This document shows, one piece after another, positions 11,754 to 23,172 of a DNA stretch of 64,000 nucleotides (positions are counted from its first letter, which is position 1; each line of letters begins with the position of its first letter). The DNA is from Coix lacryma-jobi var. lacryma-jobi (lineage: Eukaryota > Streptophyta > Magnoliopsida > Poales > Poaceae), in assembly GCA_009763385.1 (NCBI GenBank), contig VDCT01000832.1, forward strand, positions 93,677 to 157,676. Reading direction: 5' to 3'. The notes under the pieces are model-generated. The model ran no database searches, was not told the DNA's origin, and saw only the letters and a program-made list of their open reading frames with translations. The position numbers and the translations under genes were made by a program.

Positions 11754-14700
11754 TGTGGCAGAACCTCCTGAATAAAGTGGCCCACATGCACCCATCATTG
11801 TCTTAAAGACTTCTGATCGGCGTGCACGAGTTCCAAATGACTCAAGAGATTTGTCGGGTGTCCTCGGAGACCCGAATCATCCACGTTATACTCTTTTCAG
11901 GAATTCCCTCGTCAAGCATCACAGTATTACAACAGTTTTATAGATAAGATAAATCAGAGTAAAAGCGGAAAGGTTATATAACATAGATCGAAACTTAGAT
12001 TTAAAAGTTTACAACCCATAAGTACTTATTACATAAAAGTGTCGGAACTTCTTATTACATATACCACACAAATTTTTGTTACTTGCCCAAGGTCAAACAT
12101 CAGAGTCATTATCACTCTCCTCCACAAGAGTGAAGAAACATTGACCACCAAAAGGATGATCAATGAACTCACCTGCAACAAAGGTTAACAAACCTTGAGT
12201 ACAAAAGTACTCAACAAGACTTAACCGTCTAGAAAAGAGGAGAAGACTCAGGTATGAAAGCTATAGGGATTCAAGGTAAGGCTTTAGCAATATCAAAATA
12301 TTTCTTTTGCATAAAAGCTTACTAATAGTAAAGCCTATTTTCAAGTTTTAACCCAAGATTAAGCTTTATAATTATCCAAAGATTCTCAAACTTTCATATG
12401 CATACCACATCTTTCGTTCTCACTTCATAAAGATCCCATTCATTACTACGGTGCGGGTCAGTGGATTGAGGCTCCATATCCGAGGAAACACGGCGATTCG
12501 AATCGTTTAAACCCAGCTAGGGATTTAGTACCACACGACATATGTAGAACTTAATCTTGCATACGTCAACCCTATCTATAGATCCTCCCATACAAGAACG
12601 GGTCCAGCGTCACCCGAGAGTACAGTACACCTCGAACCCGACTATCTCATAGCCCCGAGGGTACACGCTACTCCCGCCATCTCTCCACTCCCAGTACGCG
12701 GTTGGCCGTTCTCAAGTATCGGAATAGCTATAGACGAGGCTTGCCACCGCATGTGGGCTGTACTCAAAGGTCTCAATCACAGCAGGCCAACAACGATAAG
12801 GTCCTATGTTGAGTAACACTACAACAAGACTCCATTCTTGATGTAAGTTACTATTGTTATCATGTTATCTCAAAATTCATGATTTCTATAACATAGCAAC
12901 CATTTTTAAAAGCACCTACTATAATGAAGTAGTGAAGCATGGCTAAGCATACTAAGCATTTTCATAAAACAGGTATCAAGGTTAAGTATTGGAATCATCA
13001 AGGTTGGTAATGCATCAAATAGGGTTCACTCAACTCCTGTTCACTTAATGCATCATATTAACTCAAATGATATCAATAACTTTATAAAATACAAGGATAG
13101 GTTTAATGTCCAGGGCTTGCCTTGGTGATCAGCGAAGTCCGGAGATTCTGAAAAGCTAGAAGGATCCACACACTCAGGAGAAATCCACTGAGGATCAGGT
13201 CCTTCCGAAACGAGATCTACACGTAGAAGTGCATATGCATGATCAATGAGATGCTTATGACATGGTCTTGGTAAAGATGGAAATTTTCTAAACTGTAGAC
13301 ATTTATTTGTATAATCTTTCATCATGGTAAAGTTGCAAATCAACAATACCAAATTAGCTACTAAACTATATATTATTACTAAGCAAATTTTATTATCTCT
13401 ATTAAACAAGATTAGGTAACTATCAAGTAACAAAAGGTCATTAATATAAAGGAATCCATAACCAGGGAGCAAATCATGCTAGTTTTCCACTGATTGTCAA
13501 ACAATTCCAAAAGCCACACAAATCTAAAAGGGATTAACAAATTCTTTTTATTTTATAAGACATTTTAATTAGCCCTTTATTTATACACAAATCATACTTA
13601 TTCAAACAGAGCTGAAATTAATCATGGTAGATATTAATGACATAAACTCACATGTCAAATTTCATGATTTTTGGAGAAACTCAGAAAATCACATAATTCA
13701 TCAAAGTTGCATTTATTAATTAAAGTGCAGATTTAATTGTCATAGTAAAAGTACTCAAAACACAAGTTTTATAATTTTATATTAGCACAGACATGTTATT
13801 ATCTTACATGTCAAATTTTATGATTAACAGAGCTATAGAAAAATTATAGCAAAAATAACAAACTGGGCTACTGTGCATTAAACTGGAAAAAGAAAAACTC
13901 AAACTAGCCCAATCTGGGCTTTCGGCCCAGTCCAGGCGGCCCAGCGCACGCGAAAGCAGGCCCGGCCTGGCTCCCGCCCGCGCGCTCTGGCGCTTTTGCA
14001 GAAAAGCCCTTTGGCTTCTAAGGAACCAACCCGCAGTCCAAGACACTATTTAAATGAGTCATGGACTTTGCAACCAACACCCTGTAAAAAGTCGTCTTCG
14101 CATACGGGAGGTCCCCGACCCTGGCCCGAGCGGACGGCGGCGCACCGAGCGCCGGCGAGCCTTACGCCGGCCAACCCCGGCCAGTAGAGACCTAACGGAC
14201 GCGAGCACCAGCACCGGCGAGTCACCCGCGGCCGATAGAGCCCCTAACCCTAAACGCTACCACTCCAGGGAGGTCTGGCCACGCACGGCGGCGGACCGAA
14301 CCACGGCGGAGCTGTTCCGGCGAACCTAGGCTAGCAACAGAAGAACGAAGGGGCTAGAAAGCTCCAGTAGCTTACCCTGCTTCTGCCTGCGTAGTTGGTT
14401 CGAGCGGAGGAGGAACGGGAAGGCAAGGTCCACGGAGCAGTGGCTCGCAGCGGCGAACTTCGGCGAGGCAAGCGATGTTCCGGCGAGACCTGAGCACCAA
14501 AAGGAAAACCACCGAGCCGATGAGCGCTCTGGAGTCAAGGTGAAATGGAAACAAGAGACAGGGAGAGTAGAGGAGTGCCCGGTTGGGCTGACCACGGTGA
14601 TGTCGAGTTCGGCGGCGATTTCGCCTGGCGGGAAGAAAAACGGCGAGCTCGAGCTCCCTGAGGCAGTAGAAGTAGAATGGATGGGTTCTGGAGATGCGCA

Positions 14701-15685
14701 AGGAGGTAAGGAGGTTATAACCGTAGGCAATTAGGATGAGGACGCTTGGGTGCGGTAAATTTGAGGATTGGGTGAACTGAAGCCCGTCGGTGCCCTAGGT
14801 GGCAAAACGGCGACGGCGAGCTCAGGAGAAAGCACCACGACGCGAGGGAGAGCGCCAGCAGCTGCTTGATCATGCCACGAACTCAGTTGCGAGCTTAAAC
14901 GAGAGAGATCGATGCCTTTCGCGCTGGCGTGAGCGACCCAAGGTCGGTTGACCACCGCCATGAACAGGGAAGAAAGCTTATCTCCCCCTTCTCCTTTATA
15001 CCCTTTTGGAAAATTTGAAATTACTTCAGATTTTTGAATACAAGTTGAAAATATGTTAAAATATCAAATGTTCAGAATTCAATACTGAACATCTTTTATT
15101 TTTGCAACATATACAGAATATGCTTAGATTTTGAATTAGGGTTTGCAAATCAAAAGAGGACAAATAGGGCAAAAGGGTATTTTCACAATTACTTCTGATT
15201 TCAAATAAAAACTTGAAAAACTTTATACATCAAAGTTGATCCTTATCAATAATGGAGCAACTTTGCTTTTTGAAGCATACTCAAATTATTTTTAGATTTT
15301 GATTGCTATTAAAGGGGATAAAATAGGGTTTTTAAATGAATTAAACTATTTAATGGGATTCCGACCAAATTTGAATTATACCTCAATGGTGACTTGAAAC
15401 ATGTTCCAAATACACCTTTGAGACATAATACCAAGGTGTGGTCCAACATTCCATTACTATATAAGAAATTACCATAGTACCCTTATATAGCATAAAAGCA
15501 TTAATCACCACATAAGAAACCATAAACTAGGATTTCAAACTTAAACACTTCTTAGCAACTAAGCACAAGCATGATGAATTAAACTTGTTTTTAGTGAATG
15601 CATACTTAGGTTATCAACTCAGATGAAATGCCAGTGCATATGATGACATGTCAAGTTTTAGTTTGCTTAACACCAGAGTGTTACA
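11754..15685 (-). mobile_element. Solo LTR, 3,932 bp, minus strand, inside the antisense gene
   Basis: On the minus strand it starts TGTAACACTCTGGTG at 15685 and ends GGTTCTGCCACA at 11754. It is flanked by the perfect duplication GTACC (11749-11753 and 15686-15690). The first 40 bases match the copy at 2570 closely, and the 3' end matches the copy ending at 2074. It has no internal coding domain and no second LTR, so it is a solo LTR. The insertion splits the antisense gene near a Tyr-Leu codon pair. A minus-strand TATA box lies at 14993-15000, and the GC-rich leader segment (about 13900-14960) carries only non-domain open frames. Confidence 0.8.
14993..15000 (-). promoter_or_regulatory. TATA box of the solo LTR
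   Basis: The minus strand reads GGGTATAAAGGAG about 690 bp inside the LTR start, just before the GC-rich leader-like block. Confidence 0.5.
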
Positions 15686-18084
15686 GTACCCTCCGCCAGA
15701 GGTATGCATCTTCGCCCTGTTGGTGTTCGTCAAACTGTGCCAATGGATGTTGACTATTGTGTTGTTGTGATGCAGGGTCATGAAGCGTTTGTTTCGCGGG
15801 CCCCGTTGGAAGCGTGGCCGAAGGGCGTCGACCCGCGGCAAGATGATGTCGGCGGCGACGGCCATGGCGAGGTCGACGAGGTGGAGGTCGACGAGGAGGA
15901 GGTCGAGACCAACGGGGGGGAGGGGAGCTGAGTCCCTGAGCCCCAGTCGAGCAGGCGGCGGACGCGTGAAGACCCGAAAGGGAAATGCCAGGCCGCCCCT
16001 GCGAAGAAGAAGAAGGTGTCGCTGGAGACCGGCGGCGCCTTCACTATTGATGAAGAGGCGGCGAAGAGGCGTCGTGCAGTGTTTGACTGGTCAGACAACG
16101 GGTCTGACAGTGACGATGAGGTCCCGCTGAGTGCCCGGTTCGGGCAAGGGTCCTCGGCGGGGCGCAGTGGTTGAGCGGCGAAGGCGAAGGCGAAGCCGAA
16201 GGCGGTGCGGACGCCGGGGCGGACGCCGGAGCCGCAGCGATCGGTGCTGGGGGCGGAGCCGCAGGAGCCGTCTGGTGGGGCGGCGGGCGCTCCTAGGCCG
16301 TAGGAAGAGTCCACGGGAGGCAGGGCGCATCCGCGCTCTCGTCGCTTCTCGCGGGAGAAGAAGGTGTCGGGCCTATAAGTATCCCCCGCTCATCTTGTAG
16401 CTTGACTCTGGTCGGATGGAGATGTGAAAAACACGTCTGTGTCCTTCACAGGTCGGCGGACGCCAAGGAGGTGCCGGACACCCAGGGCAGTGGTCAGAGG
16501 GAAGCGAGCCCTCCGGTGGATGCTGAGGTCGGCGGGTCGGCGGAGTCAGCCGCGCCGGAGGGGGCGTCGAAGGCGATGAAGGACGTCGAGGCATCTGCAG
16601 TCCCCGAGCCTCGGGGGGAGCAGCCGGAGGCGTCCGAAGTCCCCGAGCCTCGAGAGGCGGAGCGGCCGGCATTCCCGACGCCTGGGGCCGGTTCTGGAGG
16701 GAGCGGAGCAGCGGGAGCGGCTGCTACACTGGTGGTCGGATCCTTGGGCCGTCGTGCACGGGGGGTGAAGAGGAAGGTGCGGGAGCCTTCCTCGCCGGAG
16801 GTTGAGGTCGAGCATCCAGAGGAGGACCCGAACAGGCGCCCTGTCCGTCGCTTCCGCGTCGAGGGCGACGTGGTCGTCGAAGTTGACGACGAGGCGGCGA
16901 GCGCGGCGACGGACGCCCTCATCAGGGATGCGTCAAAGTTGTTGGAGAAGATCCAAGTGAGCGCGATCACCTCTTCATGTGTTCTTCTGAATGGCTCTTT
17001 CTCATCTTCTTTTCGTCGTTCGCCTGCAGCACCTGTTGAAGGTCAGGGAGGAGCGTAAGGTCGCCATTGACCGGATGGCGCCGATGGCCGAAGAGAATGA
17101 GCGACTCCGGGCGGAGGTGAAGCGCGTCGAGGGCCAGTTCGCTGGCCTAGAGGCGCGGCTGGCGGATGCCCACGCACGTTCTCGGGAGCTTGAGGAGGTC
17201 ATCCAGCAACAGGGGCAGGATAATTTCCAGCTTCTGCTGTGGGCCGAGAAGGCCGACGAGTTTGTTGCGCGTAAGTTGTCGATGCCGTACTCCTTTTCAT
17301 TTGGTGCGCCACCTGGTCGGAGCCCTTAACATGTGAGGTTATCTTTGCAGACGCGGTACAGGCGGGCGAGGAGAAGCGTCTCCTGGCCGTAGAGAAGGCG
17401 AAGTCCGACAAGGAGGTGCGGAAGTGGCAGGGCATGCACGACGGTGAGTTCTTCTCGGTGAAGCATGGTCGGGGGTGGTTGTCTTCCTACCCTCTGCTTT
17501 GGCGTGTGCAGCTTACCGGGAAAACGTGCAAATACAATTTGCAGATCTAGAGTGACAGATCGAGGGTTACCATGACCGCTTCTGGTCGCTAGCGGAGGAG
17601 GTGGCTCCCTTGGTGCAGTGCATCGATGAGGAGCCCTTCTTCCCAACGGAGAAGGAGCGGAGGATCGGCGACCATGTCGTGCATAAGGCGCGTGGCCTAT
17701 GGGGGCGCTTCCAGGCGTACACCAAGGCGGCGGCGCAGAGCGTGGCCGCTCATGGGCTTGCGATTCTTCGTTCGCATTATCTGCGGATGGAGATGTCGAG
17801 GCTGGGCGCCGGATTTGCGGCGAACACACCAGAGGCGGAGATGGAGCGCCTGGAAGAAGAGGCCGAGCCAGCCGCCGAAGCCCTCGTCGGAGGCGTAGAT
17901 TTATTTGGTGCCAGGCACCAGTAATTTGTATTTTTAGGAGATAGTCTATAAAAAGACTCTTGGGCGAACAAAACTAAAACTTGAAGCGAGTCGGCGTGTT
18001 TTGTTTGTTCCCCGAATTCCACAGACCCGATAGTCGTGAGCCGTAGCGATGAACTGTTCGGCCTTGGGTTATCCCAGGATCCGT

Positions 18085-18690
18085 AGCATAGAGCGCGGAG
18101 CTCGTTTGCGCGTAGGAGTCAAGGGCATCGCCCAAGGCTGGCATCCCGTAGCGCAGAGGGCGGACGCTCGTGCAGGCGTAGGGAGGTACCACAGCCAGGG
18201 TCTTTTCCGAGAGGCTCGATCGTGGCGTGACCTGGGCGAATGGAGACCGTTCGTCGAGCGCGTGGGTAGCGCGAATGCGAGGCACTGAGCGTATAGCTTC
18301 GGAATTCTCAGCCCAAGTTAGCCTTTCCTTCATAGCGCAGAGGGCAGGCCCTCATGCACGCGTAGAGAGGTCGGGACGTCCCTTGGGGAAGCTGTTGGCC
18401 ACTGTAGCGCAGAGGGCAGGCGCTCATGCACGTGTCCGATAGTGACAACAGCCTCGACTCTGAGTTTTCGTCCGTGTCAGTCAGGCTGCTTGGAGACCGT
18501 ATGGAGAACGAGCACATAAACAGCGCGTACAAGCACTGGGCGTATAGCTTCTGGAGGTCCCAGCCCAAGCTTAGCCTTCCCTTCGTAGCGCAGAGGGCAG
18601 ACGCTCATGCACGCGTAGAGAGGTCGGGACGTCACTTGGGAGGACTACTGGCCGCCATAGCGCAGAGGGCAGGCGCTCATGCACGCGTCC
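18085..18690. repeat. Higher-order tandem repeats with AGCGCAGAGGGC core
   Basis: A ~30-bp motif with core TAGCGCAGAGGGC and tail GCTCATGCACGCGT recurs at 18148, 18332, 18404, 18585 and 18657, with a degenerate copy near 18085. Spacing is 72 bp within pairs and 253 bp between the two pairs, so a 253-bp block that already contained a 72-bp duplication was itself duplicated. The array sits between the 3' ends of the convergent antisense gene and integrase. Confidence 0.8.
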
Positions 18691-18743
18691 GGCAGTTGCA
18701 GTAGCCCCTGCTCTGGGATTCCATCGGCGTCAGCCAGGCTGTT

Positions 18744-18871
18744 TGGAGATTCGACAAGTCGTACGGAAATGAATTGGAGCGGTCGACGAGTCATCCGGAG
18801 ACGGATTGGAGCGGTCGGCGAGTCGTCCGGAGACGAATTGGAGCGGTCGGCGAGCAATCCGGAGACGGATT
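18744..18871. repeat. 32-bp tandem repeat, four copies
   Basis: Units beginning near 18744 (degenerate), 18776, 18808 and 18840 share GGAGCGGTCGGCGAGT followed by CCGGAGACG, at an exact 32-bp period. They lie just downstream of the integrase stop on the minus strand. Confidence 0.8.
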
Positions 18872-18925
18872 GGAGTGGTGAAAACATCGACGGACCTTTA
18901 TTCATCATGGAGTGTATAAGGTATT

Positions 18926-20120
18926 TTAGGTGTAGAACCTACAGAGATGCTCGATGCTCCAGGAGTTGGGTACATCGATGCCTTCAAGGTCAGCGAGGCG
19001 ATAGGCGCCTGGTCGGGTGACCTCCTTCACCATGTAGGGGCCATCCCAGTGCGAAGAAAGCTTGTGTAGGCCATCGGTCTTGAGTTTCCGCTTGAGGACA
19101 AGGTTGCCGACAACGAAGGATCGGTCCTTGACATTGCGGTTGTAGTAGCGGCGAACACCTTCGAGGTATTTGGCGGTGCGGAGGCAAGATGCCAGCCGTT
19201 CTTCTTCAAGGCGGTCGAGATCGTCGCAGCGTGTCTGGTCGGAGGCCTCTTCATCGTAGTTCTTGACGCGCGGGGAACGGAAGATGACGTCGGCAGGGAT
19301 GACGGCTTCGGAGCCGTAGACCATGAAGTATGGTGAGACGCCGGTGTTGCGGCTGGGCTGAGTGCGTAGGCCCCAGAGTACGGAGGGGAGCTCTCGCATC
19401 CATCGACCAGGGTGCTTCTCGTCCTTCTGGTAGAGGCGTTTCTTCAAGGCATCGAGGATCATGCCGTTGGTGCGCTCAGCCTGGCCGTTTGCTCGGGGGT
19501 GGGTGATGAAGACGTATTTGACAAGGACGTCGTGCCCTTCGCAAAAGTCCCAAAAGACGTTGTCGGTGAAGTTGGAGCCGAGGTCGGTGATGATGGAGTT
19601 CGGTAAACCGAATCGGTGAATAATCTCGTCGATGAAGGAGACGGCGTTCTCGGCGGTCGCCTTGGTGATTGGCTTTGCTTTGATCCACTTGGAGAATTTG
19701 TCGACGGCAACGTAGATCCACTTGAAGCTACCCGGAGCTGGTCGAAAAGGGCCGATCATGTCGAGTCCCCAGTAGGCGAAATGCCACGAGGTCGGTATTG
19801 CTTGGAGCTCTTGCACAGGGACGTGGATTTGCTTGGCGAAGAATTGGCACCCCTCGCAGGTGTGGACGAGCTATTCGGCATCGGCGACCGCTAACGACCA
19901 GTAGAATCCTGCACGGAAAGCCTTGCGTACCAACATCTTTGCAGCTGCGTGATTCCCGCATTCGCCAGCATGGATGTCGAATAGGATCTCGACGCCGTCT
20001 GTCCTGGAGACGCATTTTTGGAGTACTTCGTCTCTGGAGTTTTTGCGCATGAGTGCGCCGTCGACCAGGACGTAGTTATTGACGCGGGCGCTCGGCTTTG
20101 GCCTTGTCAGCAGGGACAAG
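18926..20120 (-). pseudogene. int: Tat Gypsy integrase
   Basis: The C-terminal polyprotein part would insert the cDNA copy into the host genome. Reading leftwards from about 20110, an N-terminal zinc-binding region has HAGECGNH and CEGCQFF. The DDE core follows: Asp in GLDMIGPF, Asp in IITDLGSNF and Glu in ANGQAERTNG. A GPYMVKEVTRPGAYRLADLEG-like GPY/F module comes next and the frame ends in TAA at 18926-18928. No chromodomain is visible, consistent with Tat. A TAG at 19871-19873 lies between the His and Cys pairs of the zinc site, and a frameshift near 20100 separates it from RNase H, so it is not functional as it stands. Confidence 0.85.
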
Positions 20121-20770
20121 GTTCTCGGAGAGATACTTGATGAAGTCTTCTCGCCAGTCGGATGGCGTTGTAGGGATGGCGTTAACCAGCTGTTCCGTCG
20201 GCGGCGGTGTAGACGTGGTGTCCATCGATGAAACGGAGCTTGAGTGGTCGGCGATGGAGGGTTCGTGCAGGTCATGAATGAATACGCTGGCTGGAGCCGG
20301 AGATCGTGATGATGCCAGCTTGGATAGCTCATCGGCTGCCTGGTTCCAGTCGCGTGGGAGGTGGTGGTATTCAACGCCGAAAAATTTGTCTTCAAGCTTC
20401 CGAATGGCAGCGCAGTAGGCGTTCATCTTGTCGTTGGAGCAGTTCCAATCCTTATTTAGCTGATTAATGACGAGAGCAGAGTCGCCGTAGACCATGAGGC
20501 GCTTGACGCCTAGCTCGCTGGCAATGCGGAGACCGTGGAAAGCGGCTTCATATTCGGCGGCGTTGTTGGAGGTTGGGAACAGCAACCGTAAAGCGTAGCG
20601 TAGCTTTTTGCCAGAAGGAGACATGAATAAGAGACCAGCGTCGGTGCCGTGCAAAGTGAGGGAGCCGTCGAAGAAGAGGACCCAATGCTCTGGCGCTTCC
20701 GCTGGTACTAGAGTCTGGATGTCCGTCCATTCCGCGACGAAGTCAGCGAGCGCTTGAGACTTGATGGTCT
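20110..20770 (-). pseudogene. Tat Gypsy RNase H domain
   Basis: The frame encodes a type-1 RNase H domain that removes RNA from the RNA-DNA hybrid. Visible sites are Asp in VLFFDGSL, Glu in NNAAEYEA, Asp in VYGDSALVINQ and a late acidic residue in NQAADELSKLA. About 190 codons from a Met at 20654 are open, and upstream residues SQALADFVAEWT link it to the reverse transcriptase. A TAG at 20769-20771 separates it from the preceding domain, and a frameshift near 20100 breaks the link to integrase. The tail before integrase is acidic and Pro/Ser/Thr-rich. Confidence 0.8.
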
Positions 20771-22124
20771 AGCGACCCTGGAAGGCGATGTCATAGGAGC
20801 CGAGCTCAATGGCCCACTTAATGATGCGTCCCGTAGCTTCCTTGTTGTGGTGGATGTCCCCGAGGGGGAATTCGGTGACGACGGTGACCCGTTCGGAGCT
20901 TTGGAAGTAGTGGCGTAGCTTGCGTGCGGTGATAAGGACCGCGTAGAGGAGCTTCTGTACCTGGGGGTACCGGGTCTTGGAGTCGTTCAAAACCTTGCTG
21001 ACGAAGTAGCATGGTCGCTGGACAGGGTAGGAGTGGCCGACTTCTTCACGTTCAACGACGATGACGGAGCTGACGACCCGATTTGTGGCGGCGATGTAGA
21101 GCAGCAACGGCTCCTTCTCCTTGGATGCGGCGAGCATAGGAGGCTGGGTGAGGTATTTCTTCAAGTCCGACAATGCGCGATCAGCTTCAGCGTCCCAAAC
21201 GAATTTTTCGTCGGCTTTGAGGAGTTTGAAGAAGGGTAGCCCCTTTTCGCCGAGCCTGGAGATGAAACGACTGAGGGACGCCATGCACCTAGTAAGCTTC
21301 TAGATATCCTTCACATTGGAGGGAGCTCGCATGCGGAGGACAACCGAAGTCTTGTCGGGGTTTGGGCGAATGCCGCCGCGGCTGACGATGTTGCCGAGGA
21401 GATTTCCGGACGATACGCCGAAGATGCACTTGTTGGGGTTGAGCTTCCACTTGAATGTGTTCAGGGCCTTAAAGGTTGCCTCGAGGTCGGCGACGAGTGT
21501 ATCGGCGGTGCGAGTTTTGACGACGACGTCATCCATGTAGGCTTCGACCTTCTCGGGGATGAGGTCCTTCAAGCAATCCTGGATTGCGCGCTGGTACGTA
21601 GCTCCGGCGTTCTTCAACCCGAACGACATGGTCATGTAGCAGTAGGCGCCGAAGGGCGTGATGAACGCCGTCTTGATCTGGTCCTCCACCTTCAGGGCGA
21701 TTTGATGGTAGCCGGAATAGCAGTCGAGGAAGGAGAGGAGTTCGCACCCGGCGGTGGAGTCGACGACCTCGTCGATGCGAGGGAGGGGGAAGGGGTCTTT
21801 AGGGCAATGCTTATTGAGGTCGGTGTAGTCAACACACATACGCCATTCTTTATTCTTTTTAAGTACAAGGACCGGATTGGCCAACCAATCCGGGTGATAC
21901 ACCTCTTTGATGAAACCGACAGCTAGGAGCCGGGTGAGTTCTACCCTAATTGCCTCCTTCCTGTCTGGTGCGAAGCGACGAAGCTTTTGGCGAACCGGCT
22001 TGGCAGTCGCGGAGACGTTCAGGGAGTGCTCGACGAACTTCCGTGGAACTCCGGGCATGTCCGCTGGCTTCCAGGCGAACACATCGACGTTGCTCCATAG
22101 GAAGCTGACGAGCGTGTCTTCCTA
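20769..22124 (-). pseudogene. Tat Gypsy reverse transcriptase
   Basis: This is the RNA-dependent DNA polymerase of the element. On the minus strand the frame shows the Gypsy signatures CVDYTDLNKHCPKDPFPLP, LSFLDCYSGYHQI and the catalytic YMDD in VEAYMDDVVVKT. The thumb/connection follows with CMASLSRFISRLGEKGLPFF and RPCYFVSKVL. The same reading frame runs from 22124 to 20769, interrupted by TAG at 21300-21302 between DI and KLT, with TAG at both borders (22122 and 20769). No frameshift occurs inside this region, so decay here is by base substitution only. Confidence 0.9.
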
Positions 22125-23172
22125 TTTAGGGTCGAGGTTGGTGCCGATGACGGCAATCTTCTCCAGAGCTCCGTCTACCACGGCCACCTGCTTCGTGTCC
22201 TTCGACTTCTTGTTGGAGCGCTGGTCGGAGGTCTCCGGGATCTCGAGATCGTTGGGACGGAGCTTGGCGGCGTTGGCGATGCAGTCCTGGACGCCTTCGA
22301 TCTGTTGGCGTGCCTCCGCAGAGTTGATGGTCTCCTGCTCGCACTCGTATGCCACCTGGAGATTTGCCCGGAGGTTGAGGACTCCTTTCTTCGTCGGAAT
22401 CTTGAGCACGAGGTAGGCGTAATGTGGAACAGCCATGAGCTTGGAGTGCCGGGCGACCGAGAATGGCGTGGTAGGCGGTGTCGAAGTCGGCGACGATGAA
22501 GGTGATGTACTCCTCGCGGAAGTGGTCGAGCATGCCGAACTGCACTGGGAGGGTGATCTGCCTAACGGGCATGGGAGGCTTCCCTGGCACGATGCCCCAG
22601 AACGGGAAGTTTGCCGGGAACACATCCCCCTTGGAGTAGTCGAGCTCGCGGAAGGCTGATGCGAAGATGATGTTGAGGGCGCTCCCACCATCGATGAGGA
22701 CCTTGCGGTAGCGGCAGCTGGAGATCACCGGGTCGATGACGAGGGAAAATGCCCTGGGTACTTGTCGTCCGACCACTGGTCCTCCCTGAAGGTGATGGTA
22801 GCGGATGTTGGCGGGGTCGTCGATGATGGCCGCCACGGAGGCGATGTCGCGTCGTACTTGGCGGTGCTTCTGCTCGGTCTCGATGACAACGTTGCCGCCG
22901 AAGATGGAGAGTGTCCTCGCCAGTGCTCGGAAGGCGGGCTCATGGGCGTCAGCGTCCTTGTCCTTGTCGTTGTCGTTCCGCGGCCGCTTCTCGTCGTTTC
23001 CGCGTACGTTGCGGGCGATGATATCGCACTCGCGCATGGAGTGCTTGGCGCCCTTGTGGAGAGGACAAGGACCGTTGAGGAGCTTTTCGTACTCGTTTTC
23101 GTAGGTGCGCTTCGGCCGAGTGTTGGTGTTGGCGATGTAGTGGCGGTCACGTCGACGGTGATTCGTCCTCTA
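22125..23172 (-). pseudogene. Tat Gypsy aspartic protease region
   Basis: The retropepsin-like protease that processes the polyprotein is recognised by VLIDGGSALNIIF at about 22690, where DGG replaces the usual DTG/DSG, as is usual for this lineage, and by AILGRPAL further on. Upstream lies a charged linker (NDNDKDKDADAHEP) and the Cys/His-poor segment NGPCPLHKGAKHSMREC, which may be a degenerate zinc knuckle. A frameshift near 22460 lies just after ILGRPAL. TAG codons at 23170 and 22122 mark the ends. Confidence 0.75.

Larger units (their letters stand above)
10931..17924 (+). pseudogene. Antisense gene of the Tat element (putative gypsy-type transposon protein), interrupted
   Basis: This plus-strand gene is antisense to gag-pol. 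The first surviving exon (10931-11753) encodes residues of the plant 'putative gypsy type transposon' family (PF04195-like), including FFRCGFGIPVHPFLHGLL and CEAYLGIEPHFDLFCHFFRL. A 3,932-bp LTR (11754-15685) splits it. Likely introns with GT-AG ends follow: 15702-15775, 16359-16451, 16957-17029, 17271-17350 and 17444-17511. The middle part is acidic and low in complexity. The part after 17030 is a coiled coil with an E/R/L heptad pattern, and the C-terminal segment ends FGARHQ at 17924. In-frame stops (TAG at 10973, TGA near 17554) and the LTR make it a pseudogene; the start codon lay left of 10931 and is lost. The protein's function is unknown. Confidence 0.65.
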
